The translations under genes were made by a program, and so were the position numbers. Under the pieces are notes generated by a model. The model was not told the DNA's origin, made no database searches, and saw only the letters and a program-made list of their open reading frames with translations. A DNA stretch of 64,000 nt from Candidatus Methylomirabilota bacterium (GTDB taxonomy: Bacteria; Methylomirabilota; Methylomirabilia; Rokubacteriales; CSP1-6), in contig DASTFB010000102.1 of assembly GCA_035709005.1 (NCBI GenBank), forward strand, positions 1 through 64,000, given 5' to 3'. How positions within the stretch are numbered: the stretch's first letter is position 1; every line of letters begins with the position of its first letter. Below, one piece after another: positions 53,718 to 62,592 of this stretch.

Positions 53718-54967
53718 CGCGGTCCAAGCTTCCGGAGCTCGTGGTCGGCCTGGACGTCGGCACGACCAAGATCTGCGCGGTCATCGCTCAGCCGAACTCT
53801 GCCCACGGCATCGACATCGTCGGCATCGGCGCCGCGGCTTCCCGCGGCCTGCGCAAAGGGGTTGTGGTCAACATCGAGGCCACGGTCGACGCGATCCGGC
53901 AGGCCGTCGCCGAGGCCGAGCAGATGGCCGGGGTCGAGGCCGCCGGCGTCTACGCCGGCGTCGCGGGAGGACACATCCGCGGGATCAACAGTCGCGGCGC
54001 GGTCACCGTGTCCGGCAAGGATCGCGAGGTGACGGCGGCCGACGTCCAGCGGGCCGTCGAGGTGGCCCGGGCCGTCAGCCTGCCCCAGGACCGGGAGATC
54101 CTGCACGTCCTGCCCCAGGCGTTCGTGGTCGACGACCAGGACGGCATCCGGGCCCCGGTCGGGATGTCGGGGTCCCGGCTGGAAGTCGAGGTCCACATCG
54201 TGACGGGCGCGGTCAGCGCGATTCACAACGTGATCCGCTCCGTGAATCGCGCCGGGCTCGCCGTGTACGACGTCGTCCTCGAACCGCTGGCCTCGGCGGA
54301 GGCGGTCCTGTCGGCCGACGAGATGGAGCTCGGCGTCGTCCTCGTCGACATCGGCGGCGGCACCACCGACCTGGCCTTCTTCCGGGACGGCGCCGTGTGG
54401 CACTCGGCGATCCTGCCTCTGGGCGGTGATCACGTCACCAACGACATCGCGGTAGGGCTGCGCGCGCCGGTGGGCGACGCCGAGGAGCTCAAGCGGCGGT
54501 ATGGCTGCGCGCTCACCGCGCTCGTGTCCGCCGAGGAGACGATCGATGTGCCGTCCATCGGCGGACGCCGGCCGCGCCAGCTCTCCCGGCAGGTCCTGTC
54601 CGGCATCATCCAGCCCCGCATGGAAGAGATCATCACGCTGGCCGCCCGGGAGATGGTCAAGCTCGGCTTTCAGGGAGCCGCTACCGCGGGGGTGGTGGTC
54701 ACCGGAGGCACCTCGATCATGGAGGGCGTCCCCGAGCTGGCCGAGGCCATCTTCGAGCTGCCCGTGCGACGCGGGCTGCCCGAGACGGTGGGCGGCCTCG
54801 CCGATGTGGTCAAGAGCCCGATCTATGCGACGGGGGTGGGGCTGGCCCTGTACGGCGCCCGGACCGGTCCGCCGGCCGGCGTCGACGAGGCGCCGGCCGG
54901 CGGCAGCGAAGGCGGCCTCGGCGGCCTGGCCCGGCGGTTCATGGATTGGTTCGGTGAAATCTTCTAA
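53714..54967 (+). CDS. ftsA: Cell division protein FtsA (apparent ATA start)
   Basis: This 417-residue actin-like protein tethers FtsZ to the membrane. It has the phosphate-1 loop [10 protein letters not shown], the FtsA-specific 1C domain, the phosphate-2 loop [13 protein letters not shown], the adenosine motif [13 protein letters not shown] and a C-terminal amphipathic helix ([12 protein letters not shown]). Homology suggests the protein begins [11 protein letters not shown]. The codon there is ATA at 53714, overlapping the ftsQ TAG, with GGGAGG 6 nt upstream. The first standard start is GTG 53741, nine codons in and poorly spaced. Confidence 0.93.
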   Translation: MARSKLPELVVGLDVGTTKICAVIAQPNSAHGIDIVGIGAAASRGLRKGVVVNIEATVDAIRQAVAEAEQMAGVEAAGVYAGVAGGHIRGINSRGAVTVSGKDREVTAADVQRAVEVARAVSLPQDREILHVLPQAFVVDDQDGIRAPVGMSGSRLEVEVHIVTGAVSAIHNVIRSVNRAGLAVYDVVLEPLASAEAVLSADEMELGVVLVDIGGGTTDLAFFRDGAVWHSAILPLGGDHVTNDIAVGLRAPVGDAEELKRRYGCALTALVSAEETIDVPSIGGRRPRQLSRQVLSGIIQPRMEEIITLAAREMVKLGFQGAATAGVVVTGGTSIMEGVPELAEAIFELPVRRGLPETVGGLADVVKSPIYATGVGLALYGARTGPPAGVDEAPAGGSEGGLGGLARRFMDWFGEIF

Positions 54968-55001
54968 GAACGCTCACGCGGAGACGCGAAAGGAGGCGCG
55001 G

Positions 55002-56159
55002 ATGGAGAAGGAACGCGGCCGGCGTCCGCTGTTCGAGCTCGAGGAGACTCCCCAGGCGGCCAAGATCAAGGTGATCGGCCTGGGCGGCGGCGGTAGCAAC
55101 GCCGTGAGTCGGATGATCAACGCGCAGTTCACCGGCGTGGACTTCATCGTCGCCAATACCGACAGCCAGGCGCTGCGCGCCTCACCCGCCCCCATCAAGC
55201 TGCACCTCGGCGCCAAGCTGACTCAAGGGCTCGGGGCCGGCTCCAACCCGGCCATCGGGCGCGACGCCGCGCTGGAAGACCCCGAGCAGATCACCCGCCT
55301 TCTCGAGGGGGCCGACATGGTCTTCATCACGGCTGGCCTGGGCGGGGGCACGGGCACCGGCGCCGCTCCCGTGGTGGCCTCGCTGGCCAAAGACCTCGGC
55401 ATCCTCACCGTGGCCGTCGTGACCAAGCCCTTCCACTTCGAGGGGCGCCGGCGGATGCAGCAGGCCGAGGCCGGCCAGGACGAGCTGCGGGTCGTGGTCG
55501 ACACGTTGATCACCATCCCCAACCAGCGCCTGCTCGCGGTCGTCGAGCGGGGGACGGCGCTGATGGATGCCTTCAAGGTCGCCGACTCCGTGCTCCATCA
55601 AGCGGTTCAGGGCATCTCCGACCTGATCCTGGTTCCCGGTCTCATCAACCTCGACTTCGCCGACGTGCGCACCATCATGTCGGGGATGGGCATGGCCATG
55701 ATGGGCACCGGCGTCGGCCGCGGTGAGCACCGCGCCCTCGACGCGGCCCACAAGGCCGTGGCCAGCCCCCTGCTCGACGACTCCTCGATCGACGGGGCCA
55801 AGGGGGTGCTGATCAACTTCACCGGCGGCCCTGATCTGTCGCTGCACGAAGTGGAAGAGGCCGCCCGCATCGTGCAGGAGGCGGCCAACGACGAGGCCAA
55901 CATCATCTTCGGCGCGGTCATCGACCACAGCCTCGGCGACGAAGTGCGAATGACGGTGATCGCCACCGGCTTCCCCGAGAAGCGGGAATCGCTGACACCT
56001 AGCGGCAAGGTCGTCGACCTGCCGCGCGTGAACCGGGCGCCCAGCCTGGCCACCGCCGGCGCCTGGCGGCGACGGGCGGCCGAGGTGCGGGAGGACGGCG
56101 ACGAGGCCGGCGGCAGCGACTTCGACGTGCCGGCGTTCCTGCGGCGTCAGGCCGACTAG
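55002..56159 (+). CDS. ftsZ: Cell division protein FtsZ
   Basis: This 385-residue tubulin-like GTPase forms the Z-ring. It has [13 protein letters not shown] (~27-38), the tubulin signature GGGTGTG at 114-120, and a C-terminal conserved peptide [11 protein letters not shown] that would bind FtsA. AGGAGG lies 5 nt before the ATG. It follows ftsA by 34 nt. Confidence 0.97.
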   Translation: MEKERGRRPLFELEETPQAAKIKVIGLGGGGSNAVSRMINAQFTGVDFIVANTDSQALRASPAPIKLHLGAKLTQGLGAGSNPAIGRDAALEDPEQITRLLEGADMVFITAGLGGGTGTGAAPVVASLAKDLGILTVAVVTKPFHFEGRRRMQQAEAGQDELRVVVDTLITIPNQRLLAVVERGTALMDAFKVADSVLHQAVQGISDLILVPGLINLDFADVRTIMSGMGMAMMGTGVGRGEHRALDAAHKAVASPLLDDSSIDGAKGVLINFTGGPDLSLHEVEEAARIVQEAANDEANIIFGAVIDHSLGDEVRMTVIATGFPEKRESLTPSGKVVDLPRVNRAPSLATAGAWRRRAAEVREDGDEAGGSDFDVPAFLRRQAD

Positions 56160-56161
56160 CG

Positions 56162-56179
56162 CTCGCGCTCCGGCGCGAG
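56162..56179. terminator. Short hairpin after ftsZ
   Basis: CTCGCGC-TCCG-GCGCGAG forms a 7-bp stem with a 4-nt loop just after the ftsZ stop, with no U-run. It could mark the end of the core dcw transcript or only a pause, since pgeF follows on the same strand 66 nt later. Confidence 0.35.
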
Positions 56180-56244
56180 TCGTGAGGGCGGGATGGCACC
56201 GGGCCTCGCGCGGCCTCGGGCGCGGGGCGGCGCATACTGATCGC

Positions 56245-56994
56245 ATGAGCTTCGTCGGGTACGGGGAGCCGCCGCAGTTCTTCACGTTCGGCAGTCTCGA
56301 CGCGCTCGGGCTGCCCCATGCGACGACGACGCGGCATTGCCCGGGGGTCGGCGCCGGGTCGGAATCCTCGGGACCCTTTCGGCCGGAAGCCGGGCGGGCG
56401 CTGGCCGGCGCCGGCCTCGATCTCGGCCGGGTGGCCTGGGCGCGGCAGGTGCACGAAGCCGAAGCCGTGCGCGTCACGCCGGCCGGCGGGTTCGCCGGGA
56501 CGGGGGACGTCCTCGTCAGCGCGGAGCCCGGCGTCGCGCTTTCCATCTTCACCGCGGACTGCCTGGCCATCGTGCTGTACGACGCGGAGGCCCGCGCGGT
56601 CGCCGTGGCCCACGTCGGCTGGCGGGGCACCGTGCGCGGCGCGGCCCAGGCGGCCGTGACGGCGCTGACCGGACTGGGCGCGCGCCCCGAGCGGCTGCGA
56701 GCGGCGATCGCGCCCTCCATCGGCCCCTGCTGTTACGAGATCGATGCGCCGGTCGCGGCGGAGTTCAGGCGGGCGTATCCCGCGCTGTGGGAGGCGTGGG
56801 TCACGCCGGTTCGTGCCGACCACTGGCTGCTCGACCTCTGGCGCGCGAACGAGACGCTCCTGGCGCGCTCCGGCGTCCCGCCCGCGCAGATCGACAACCC
56901 CCGCGTCTGCACGGCCTGTCATCCCGAGCTCTTCTACTCCTATCGCAAGGGCAACCGCGGTCGCCTCGTCACCCTCGCCGCGCTCCCGAGATGA
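56245..56994 (+). CDS. pgeF: Peptidoglycan editing factor PgeF (DUF152/laccase-like)
   Basis: This 249-residue protein of the YfiH family removes L-Ser-containing muropeptide precursors; some members act as purine nucleoside phosphorylases. The metal-binding residues are H70 (RQVH), C106 (TADCLAIV) and H123 (AHVGWRG), and SIGPCCYEI is also conserved. ATG 56245 is chosen because homology begins near it. Location after ftsZ is common for this family. Confidence 0.92.
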   Translation: MSFVGYGEPPQFFTFGSLDALGLPHATTTRHCPGVGAGSESSGPFRPEAGRALAGAGLDLGRVAWARQVHEAEAVRVTPAGGFAGTGDVLVSAEPGVALSIFTADCLAIVLYDAEARAVAVAHVGWRGTVRGAAQAAVTALTGLGARPERLRAAIAPSIGPCCYEIDAPVAAEFRRAYPALWEAWVTPVRADHWLLDLWRANETLLARSGVPPAQIDNPRVCTACHPELFYSYRKGNRGRLVTLAALPR

Positions 56995-57018
56995 CGCGAG
57001 GAGACGTCGACGGTGGTC

Positions 57019-57102
57019 GCAGCGCGCGTCGATGGGGAGGTGTGGCGGGGGGCGCTGATGGCAGCGCGCGTGGATGGGGAGGTTTGGAGGGGGCGCGCCT
57101 CG
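57019..57102. repeat. 42-bp tandem repeat, two units, before yggS
   Basis: Units 57019-57060 and 57061-57102 both begin GCAGCGCGCGTSGATGGGGAGGT and align without gaps for about 37 nt. They occupy the pgeF-yggS gap. The second unit carries the left arm of the hairpin next to the yggS start. No coding role is evident. Confidence 0.75.
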
Positions 57103-57114
57103 TGCCCCCTCCAA
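57084..57114 (+). terminator. Hairpin before yggS
   Basis: TTGGAGGGGGC (57084-57094) pairs perfectly with GCCCCCTCCAA (57104-57114), with a 9-nt loop, ending 7 nt before the yggS ATG. It may terminate the pgeF transcript or fold over the yggS ribosome site, since the only GGAGG nearby is inside the stem. Confidence 0.5.
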
Positions 57115-57121
57115 TTCAATA

Positions 57122-57829
57122 ATGCTAGAATCGCCGAAGATGGACGAGATTCGCATCAACCTCGAGCGCGTGCGCGAACGGATCGCCCGTGCCGCCGAGC
57201 GCGCGGGCCGTCGCCCCGACGACGTGTTGCTGGTCGGCGTCAGCAAGACCGTCGACGTCGGGCGGATCCGGCAGGCCGTGGCCGCCGGCCTGCCGGCGCT
57301 CGGCGAGAATCGCGTGCAGGAAGCGCAGGCCAAGATCGCGGCGCTGGGTCGACCGGTGCCCTGGCATCTGATCGGGCACCTGCAAACCAACAAGGTGCGC
57401 GCCGCCCTCGAGCTCTTCGACGTGATCCAGTCCCTCGACCGGCTGGAGCTGGCTCGCGAGTGCGATCGTCGCGCCCGCGCGCGCGGACGGCCGGTCGCGG
57501 TGCTGATCCAGGTCAACGTGGCCGGCGAGGCCTCCAAGGGGGGCTTCGCTCCGCACGACGTGGGTGCCGCCATCGACGCCATCGGGGCGCTCGAGCACCT
57601 GGAGCTGCGCGGGCTCATGGCGATCCCCCCACCGGTGGAGCGCGCCGAGGAGGCTCGGGGCTGGTTCCGGACGCTGGCCCAGCTCGGCAAGCGACACGGC
57701 CTCGGCGAGCTCTCGATGGGCATGAGCGCCGATTTCGAGGTGGCCGTCGAGGAAGGCGCCACCATGGTGCGGGTGGGCACGGCCATCTTCGGGGCGCGGC
57801 CGCCTCGCGAGGAACGTTCCACCCCATGA
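57122..57829 (+). CDS. yggS: PLP homeostasis protein YggS (PLPBP)
   Basis: This 235-residue single-domain TIM-barrel protein binds pyridoxal phosphate through K42 in VGVSKTVDV. It has GENRVQEAQ, HLIGHLQTNK, the LSMGMSADFE motif and VRVGTAIFG. It regulates vitamin B6 and amino acid pools and often sits beside proC and yggT, as here. A second ATG at 57140 is possible. It ends in an ATGA overlap with proC. Confidence 0.94.
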   Translation: MLESPKMDEIRINLERVRERIARAAERAGRRPDDVLLVGVSKTVDVGRIRQAVAAGLPALGENRVQEAQAKIAALGRPVPWHLIGHLQTNKVRAALELFDVIQSLDRLELARECDRRARARGRPVAVLIQVNVAGEASKGGFAPHDVGAAIDAIGALEHLELRGLMAIPPPVERAEEARGWFRTLAQLGKRHGLGELSMGMSADFEVAVEEGATMVRVGTAIFGARPPREERSTP

Positions 57830-58650
57830 GCGTGAAGGGCCAGAAAGTCGGGTTCGTGGGTTCCGGCAACATGGGGGAGGCTCTCATCCGGGGGCTGGTG
57901 GCCGCCAACGTCGTGCCGGCCGAGGCGGTGTGGGCCAGCGACGTGCGCGGGGAGCGTCTGGCCGAGCTGGGCGCGAAGTACGGCATTCGGCAGGCCAGCG
58001 ACAACAGCGAGCTGGTGCGGCAGGTCGACGTCGTGATCCTGGCCGTCAAGCCCCAGATCATGGCCGCGGTGCTTCGCGAGATCGCCCCGGCGCTCACCCG
58101 ACGGAAGCTCGTCATCTCGCTGGCCGCCGGCGTGTCGACGGCCCGGATCCGATCGGCGCTCGGCCGGGAGGTGCGTCTCATCCGCGTCATGCCGAACACG
58201 CCCGCCCTGGTGCTGGAGGGCGCCACCGCGATCGCCCGGGCCGACGGGCTCGAGCCCGACGACCTGGACACCGCCAGCGAGATCTTCAGCGCCGTGGGGC
58301 GCGTCGTCGTGCTGGAGGAAGAGCTCATGGACGCGGTGACGGGCCTGTCCGGCTCGGGTCCGGCCTACGTGGCCCTAGTCTTAGAGTCGCTGGCCGACGG
58401 CGGCGTGAAGATGGGCCTCGACCGGATCACGGCCATGACCCTGGCGACCCAGACTGTGCTGGGCGCGGCCAAGCTCATCCTCGAGACCGGGATGCATCCC
58501 GGCGCGCTCAAGGACATGGTGAGCTCCCCCGGGGGCACGTCCATCGCCGGTATCGCGGCGCTGGAAGAGGGCGGCATCCGGACCACCTTCATCAAGGCGG
58601 TCGAGCGGGCCACGCAGCGGTCCAGAGAGCTGGGGCAGGGCGCCGCCTGA
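57826..58650 (+). CDS. proC: Pyrroline-5-carboxylate reductase
   Basis: This 274-residue NAD(P)H enzyme makes proline from pyrroline-5-carboxylate. The nucleotide site is VGFVGSGNMGEALIRGL. VILAVKPQIM, RVMPNTPALV, TGLSGSGPAYV and the late MVSSPGGTSIAG are diagnostic. It overlaps yggS by 4 bp and its TGA overlaps the yggT ATG. Confidence 0.95.
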   Translation: MSVKGQKVGFVGSGNMGEALIRGLVAANVVPAEAVWASDVRGERLAELGAKYGIRQASDNSELVRQVDVVILAVKPQIMAAVLREIAPALTRRKLVISLAAGVSTARIRSALGREVRLIRVMPNTPALVLEGATAIARADGLEPDDLDTASEIFSAVGRVVVLEEELMDAVTGLSGSGPAYVALVLESLADGGVKMGLDRITAMTLATQTVLGAAKLILETGMHPGALKDMVSSPGGTSIAGIAALEEGGIRTTFIKAVERATQRSRELGQGAA

Positions 58651-58949
58651 TGTTCGTCTTCAGCAACCTGGTGCTGGCGGCGGCGCGCATCCTGGAGTTG
58701 GTGCTGTGGGCCTACTTCTGGATCATCATCGCCCGGGCCGTGCTGTCGTGGGTCAACCCCGATCCGTTCAACCCCATCGTCCGCTTTCTCTACCGGGCCA
58801 CCGAGCCCGTGCTGCGGCCGATTCGGCACCGGCTGCCCACTCTGACCATGGGGCTCGATCTGTCCCCCATGGTGGTGCTGCTGGCGATCTATTTCCTGGA
58901 ATCATTCCTGGTCGGATCGCTGCGCGATCTGGCCATCAGCCTGAGGTAG
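58650..58949 (+). CDS. yggT: YggT family membrane protein
   Basis: This 99-residue protein has two hydrophobic stretches (~5-32 and ~70-92) and the family motifs ILELVLWAYFWIIIARAVLSWVNP and FLYRATEPVLRPIR. YggT-type proteins are found with division genes in many bacteria and may influence division or osmotic behaviour. The ATG overlaps the proC stop (TGATG). Confidence 0.9.
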   Translation: MFVFSNLVLAAARILELVLWAYFWIIIARAVLSWVNPDPFNPIVRFLYRATEPVLRPIRHRLPTLTMGLDLSPMVVLLAIYFLESFLVGSLRDLAISLR

Positions 58950-58961
58950 TCGGAGGACCCG

Positions 58962-59441
58962 ATGCGGCTCACTCCCCTCGATATCCGGCAGCAACAGTTC
59001 ACGGTCCGGATGTTCCGTGGTCTCGATCCCCAGGAGGTCGACGCGTTTCTGGAGGACGTGGCCGAGGACTACGAGTCGGTGCTCAAGGAGAACGGGCTGC
59101 TCCGGGAGCAGCTGAGCGCTCTGGAGGAGCGCAGCCGGGGGCTGGTCGACCGCGAGAAGGCCCTGCAGGACACGCTGCTCACCACCCAGCGGCTGGCCGA
59201 GGAGATGAAGGAGAGCGCCCGCCGCGAGGCGCAGCTCATCATGCGGGAGGCCGAGCTCAGGGGCGACAAGTACGTGGAGGATCTCCGCGCCGAGGAGGCG
59301 CACATCCGCGGCCAGATCAACGAGCTCAAGCGGGCGCGCCGCCAGGTCGCCGAGGATCTGCGGGCCACGCTCGACCGGTACCACCGGCTGTTCACGCTGG
59401 ATCTGGCCGACGACGACGCCAAGGATGGCGACGCCCGCTAG
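58962..59441 (+). CDS. divIVA: DivIVA-domain protein
   Basis: This 159-residue coiled-coil protein has the conserved N-terminal domain LTPLDIRQQQFTVRMFRGLD with QEVDAFLEDVAEDYE, and a long helix to ~140. DivIVA proteins bind curved membranes at poles or septa. The yggT-divIVA pair next to ftsZ is common in Gram-positive and some deep lineages. It overlaps the DUF167 gene by 17 bp. Confidence 0.9.
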   Translation: MRLTPLDIRQQQFTVRMFRGLDPQEVDAFLEDVAEDYESVLKENGLLREQLSALEERSRGLVDREKALQDTLLTTQRLAEEMKESARREAQLIMREAELRGDKYVEDLRAEEAHIRGQINELKRARRQVAEDLRATLDRYHRLFTLDLADDDAKDGDAR

Positions 59442-59721
59442 CGGCACGCTGGTGCGCGTCCGGGTCCAGCCGCGGGCCGCGCGGAACGAGATCGTGGGCT
59501 GGCGGGCCGACGAAGTGCTGGGCGTGAGGGTAACGGCCGCGCCGGTGGAGGGACGGGCCAACGCGGCGGTGACCGAGCTGCTGGCGGCCGCCCTCGGTCT
59601 GCCCCGCTCGGCCGTCCGGGTGGCCCGGGGCGAGCGCGGGCGCGACAAGCTCGTACGGGTGCAGGGATTGAGCGCCGGTGAGATCCGGAATCGGCTGGGC
59701 GCGGTGGAGGGAAGATCATGA
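59425..59721 (+). CDS. DUF167 (YggU) protein
   Basis: This 98-residue protein has the YggU-type pattern: VRVQPRAARNEIVGW, VRVTAAPVEGRANAAVTELLA and VRVARGERGRDKLVRVQG. The fold is known but the function is not. The ATG overlaps divIVA and its stop overlaps the start of the next small gene. Confidence 0.9.
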   Translation: MATPASGTLVRVRVQPRAARNEIVGWRADEVLGVRVTAAPVEGRANAAVTELLAAALGLPRSAVRVARGERGRDKLVRVQGLSAGEIRNRLGAVEGRS

Positions 59722-60035
59722 GGGCAACACTGATTGCGGCAGGCCTGGCGATGGCGATGGCGGCCGGCGCGGTGCCGGCGTGGGCCGAGCACGGGGCGGA
59801 GTCGAGCTCCGTCGATCTGGACGTCGATCTCCGGGTCGATCGTGACGGCTTTCGCGTGGCTGGACAGCTGCTGGGCCTCGGAAAAGTCTACGGCGCCTGG
59901 CTGAACGGGCGGGTGCGCGCCGACGGGTTGAGTCTCGATGGCCGCGTCCAAGAGGGCAGCCGGGCCTTGAACTTCAAGTTGAACGCCGAGATCGCGCGCC
60001 GGTGGCTGGACGCCTTCGGACGGAATCCGATCTGA
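59718..60035 (+). CDS. Small secreted hypothetical protein
   Basis: This 105-residue protein has a signal peptide (1-~23, ending AWA). The mature part has alternating polar/hydrophobic strands (SSVDLDVDLRVDRDGFRVAG, VRADGLSLDGRV), as in a beta-rich fold. No known family was recognised. It is coupled to the DUF167 gene by ATGA and overlaps the probable mtnA start by 34 bp. Confidence 0.65.
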   Translation: MRATLIAAGLAMAMAAGAVPAWAEHGAESSSVDLDVDLRVDRDGFRVAGQLLGLGKVYGAWLNGRVRADGLSLDGRVQEGSRALNFKLNAEIARRWLDAFGRNPI

Positions 60036-61060
60036 CGGCCTCGATCGCTCCCCTCCGCTGGTCCGGCGATCGCCTGGTCCTCCTCGATCAGACCCGGCTT
60101 CCCGGCGAAGAGGTGGAGCGCGTCTGCGCCCGCTGGGAAGAGGTCGCCGAGGCGATCCGCGCGCTGGTCGTCCGGGGCGCCCCGGCCATCGGCGTGGCCG
60201 CCGCCTTCGGCCTGGTCCTCGCCGCCCGCCAGAGCGCAGCGACCACGTTCGAGGAGCTGCTGGCGGATCTGGAGACGGCGAGCAAAGGGTTGGCCGCCAC
60301 ACGGCCCACCGCCGTGAACTTGTTCTGGGCGCTGGAGCGCATGCGCCGGACGGCGCTGGCCGCCCGGCATGTGCCCCTCGCCGAGGTGCGGACCCGGCTG
60401 GAGACCGAGGCGCAGGCCATCCTCGACGAGGACGTCGCCGGCAATCGCGCCATCGGCAGCCACGGCGCCGTGCTGGTTCCGCCGGGAGCCCGCATCCTCA
60501 CCCACTGCAACGCCGGGGCGCTGGCCACGGCGGGCTACGGCACGGCGCTCGGGGTCGTACGCGCCGCCCACGCCGCCGGCCGGGTGGCGCTGGTGTGGGT
60601 GGACGAGACGCGCCCGGTCATGCAAGGCTCGCGGCTCACCGCGTGGGAGTGCGTGCGCGACGGCATTCCTCACCGCCTCGTCGCCGATGTCGTCGCCGCC
60701 TCGCTGATGGGCCGCGGCGAGGTCGACCTGGTGGTGACCGGGGCCGATCGCATCGCCGCCAACGGGGACACCGCCAACAAGATCGGGACCTATGCGCTGG
60801 CCGTCCTGGCCCGCCACCACGGGGTGCCGTTCTACGTCGCGGCGCCCTGGTCCACCATCGATCCGTCCCTGCCCTCCGGGCTGCAGATCCCGATCGAGGA
60901 GCGCGATCCCCGGGAAGTCCGGGGCGTGGCCGATCGGCTCACCGCGCCGGCGGCGTCGCCGGTCTACAATCCGGCCTTCGACGTGACCCCCGGCACGCTG
61001 ATCACCGCGATCATCACCGAGCGCGGGATCTACCGGCCGCCGTACCGCTTCGCCACATGA
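60002..61060 (+). CDS. mtnA: Methylthioribose-1-phosphate isomerase
   Basis: This 352-residue isomerase turns 5-methylthioribose-1-phosphate into the ribulose form for methionine salvage. It has VRGAPAIGVAAAFG, ILTHCNAGALATAGYGTALG (catalytic Cys), VDETRPVMQGSRLTAWE, VTGADRIAANGDTANKIGT and NPAFDVTP. The GTG at 60002 overlaps the previous gene; an initiation nearer the IAPLRW segment at 60041 would fit homologues but has no standard start. The wider eIF2B-like family makes the call secure except for the start. Confidence 0.93.
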   Translation: MAGRLRTESDLTASIAPLRWSGDRLVLLDQTRLPGEEVERVCARWEEVAEAIRALVVRGAPAIGVAAAFGLVLAARQSAATTFEELLADLETASKGLAATRPTAVNLFWALERMRRTALAARHVPLAEVRTRLETEAQAILDEDVAGNRAIGSHGAVLVPPGARILTHCNAGALATAGYGTALGVVRAAHAAGRVALVWVDETRPVMQGSRLTAWECVRDGIPHRLVADVVAASLMGRGEVDLVVTGADRIAANGDTANKIGTYALAVLARHHGVPFYVAAPWSTIDPSLPSGLQIPIEERDPREVRGVADRLTAPAASPVYNPAFDVTPGTLITAIITERGIYRPPYRFAT

Positions 61061-61070
61061 CTGCCGCGCG

Positions 61071-62582
61071 ATGGTGGCGAACCCCGACATCCACATCGCC
61101 CGGCGCTTCCACGACCTGACCACCCACACGCCGCATTCTGTCCGTACCAGCAGTCACACGCTGGACTGGGACATCAAGCCGTTCCCGTTCAAGGTCTACC
61201 CCGAGCTGCCGGCGCTGCCGTTGCCCCGCGAGGTGGCTCCCGTCGCGGTCGACACGCTGGCGGCGCTGGACTCGAGCGCAACCCGCCCGGCGTCGGCCAT
61301 GACGCTCGAGCACCTGAGCACGCTGCTGTACCTGGCGGCAGGCGTGACGAAGAAGAAGACGTACCCGGGCGGCGGCGAGGTACTGTTCCGCGCCGCGGCC
61401 TCGACCGGCGCGTTGTATCAGACGGAGGTCTACGTAGCGGCCGGTGCCGTCGAGGGCCTGGACCCCGGCCTCTATCACTTCTGCCCCGGGGACTTCACGC
61501 TCCGGCGGCTGCGCGCCGGCGACGTGCGAGCGCCGCTGGGCGAGGCCGCCGCCGACCCTGACGTGGCCAGGCGGGCGGCCACGATCGTGCTGACGGCGAT
61601 CTACTGGCGCAACACCTGGAAGTACCAGGCCCGGGGCTGGCGCCATCTGTACTGGGATTCGGGAACGATGCTGGCCAACCTGACTGCGGCCGGCCAGGCG
61701 CTCGGTCTGACGCCCCGTGTGCTCACCGGGTTCGCCGATCCTCAGGTCAACCACCTGCTCGGCCTCGACGCCGACCGCGAGGCGGCGCTCGAGCTGGTCA
61801 CCCTCGGTCCCGCCACGGTTCCCGCCGCCCCGCGGCCCGATCTGGACGACATCCGCCACGACGTCATGCCCCTGTCATCTCAAGAGGTCGACTACCCGAT
61901 CCTGCGGGAAATGCAGCAGGCCTCCATGCTGCAGACGCCGGACGATGTCCGGTCGTGGCGCCGCAGCTCCCCGCCGGCGTCCCGCGCGCCGCGGGGACCG
62001 CTCACCGCGCTGCCTGCGGCCCTCCGGGCGGCGGGACGAGCCCTCGACGACACCATCCAGCGCCGCGCCTCGACCCGGCGTTTCGGTCACGCACCTCTGG
62101 AGCTGGCGCAACTGGCCACGACGCTCTGGTGGGCCACCCGCCCGGTCCAGATCGACGTGCCGGCGGGCCTCGTGGACGTCTTCCTCGTCGTCAACGCCGT
62201 CGACAGTCTGGAGCCAGGGACGTGGCGGTACTGGCCGAACAGCCACGCCCTGGAGCGCCTGGCCGCGGGTGAGTTTCGCCGTCAGTCGGCGTTCCTCACG
62301 CTGGAGCAGGCGCTGGGAGGGGACGCGGCGGTCACGCTCTATTTCCTGGCCCCGCTGAACGCGCTGCTGGCGGCGTACGGCAACCGCGGTTACCGGCTGG
62401 CCAACCTGGAAGCCGGGCTGATCGGCGGCCGCGCCTACCTGGTCGCCTACGCATCGGGGTTCGGCGCCTCAGGCCTCACCTTCTATGACGGCGAGGTCGT
62501 CCGCTTCTTCTCGCCTCACGCCGAGGGGCTCGATGCGATCTTCGTCACCGCGCTGGGCAAGGCCGGCCGCTCGTCGTGTTAG
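61071..62582 (+). CDS. SagB-type nitroreductase-like protein with two domains
   Basis: This 503-residue protein carries two nitroreductase-fold halves. The first (~75-260) includes ASTGALYQTEVYVAAG, GLDPGLYHFCPGDF and YWDSGTMLANLTAAGQALGL. The second (~325-500) has QRRASTRRFGHAPLELAQL, SLEPGTWRYWP and LANLEAGLIGGRAYLVA. SagB/ThcOx enzymes use FMN to oxidise thiazolines or oxazolines, but many tandem SagB proteins have no peptide cluster and an unknown substrate, as here. It starts 10 nt after mtnA. Confidence 0.88.
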   Translation: MVANPDIHIARRFHDLTTHTPHSVRTSSHTLDWDIKPFPFKVYPELPALPLPREVAPVAVDTLAALDSSATRPASAMTLEHLSTLLYLAAGVTKKKTYPGGGEVLFRAAASTGALYQTEVYVAAGAVEGLDPGLYHFCPGDFTLRRLRAGDVRAPLGEAAADPDVARRAATIVLTAIYWRNTWKYQARGWRHLYWDSGTMLANLTAAGQALGLTPRVLTGFADPQVNHLLGLDADREAALELVTLGPATVPAAPRPDLDDIRHDVMPLSSQEVDYPILREMQQASMLQTPDDVRSWRRSSPPASRAPRGPLTALPAALRAAGRALDDTIQRRASTRRFGHAPLELAQLATTLWWATRPVQIDVPAGLVDVFLVVNAVDSLEPGTWRYWPNSHALERLAAGEFRRQSAFLTLEQALGGDAAVTLYFLAPLNALLAAYGNRGYRLANLEAGLIGGRAYLVAYASGFGASGLTFYDGEVVRFFSPHAEGLDAIFVTALGKAGRSSC

Positions 62583-62592
62583 AGTCGGGAGC

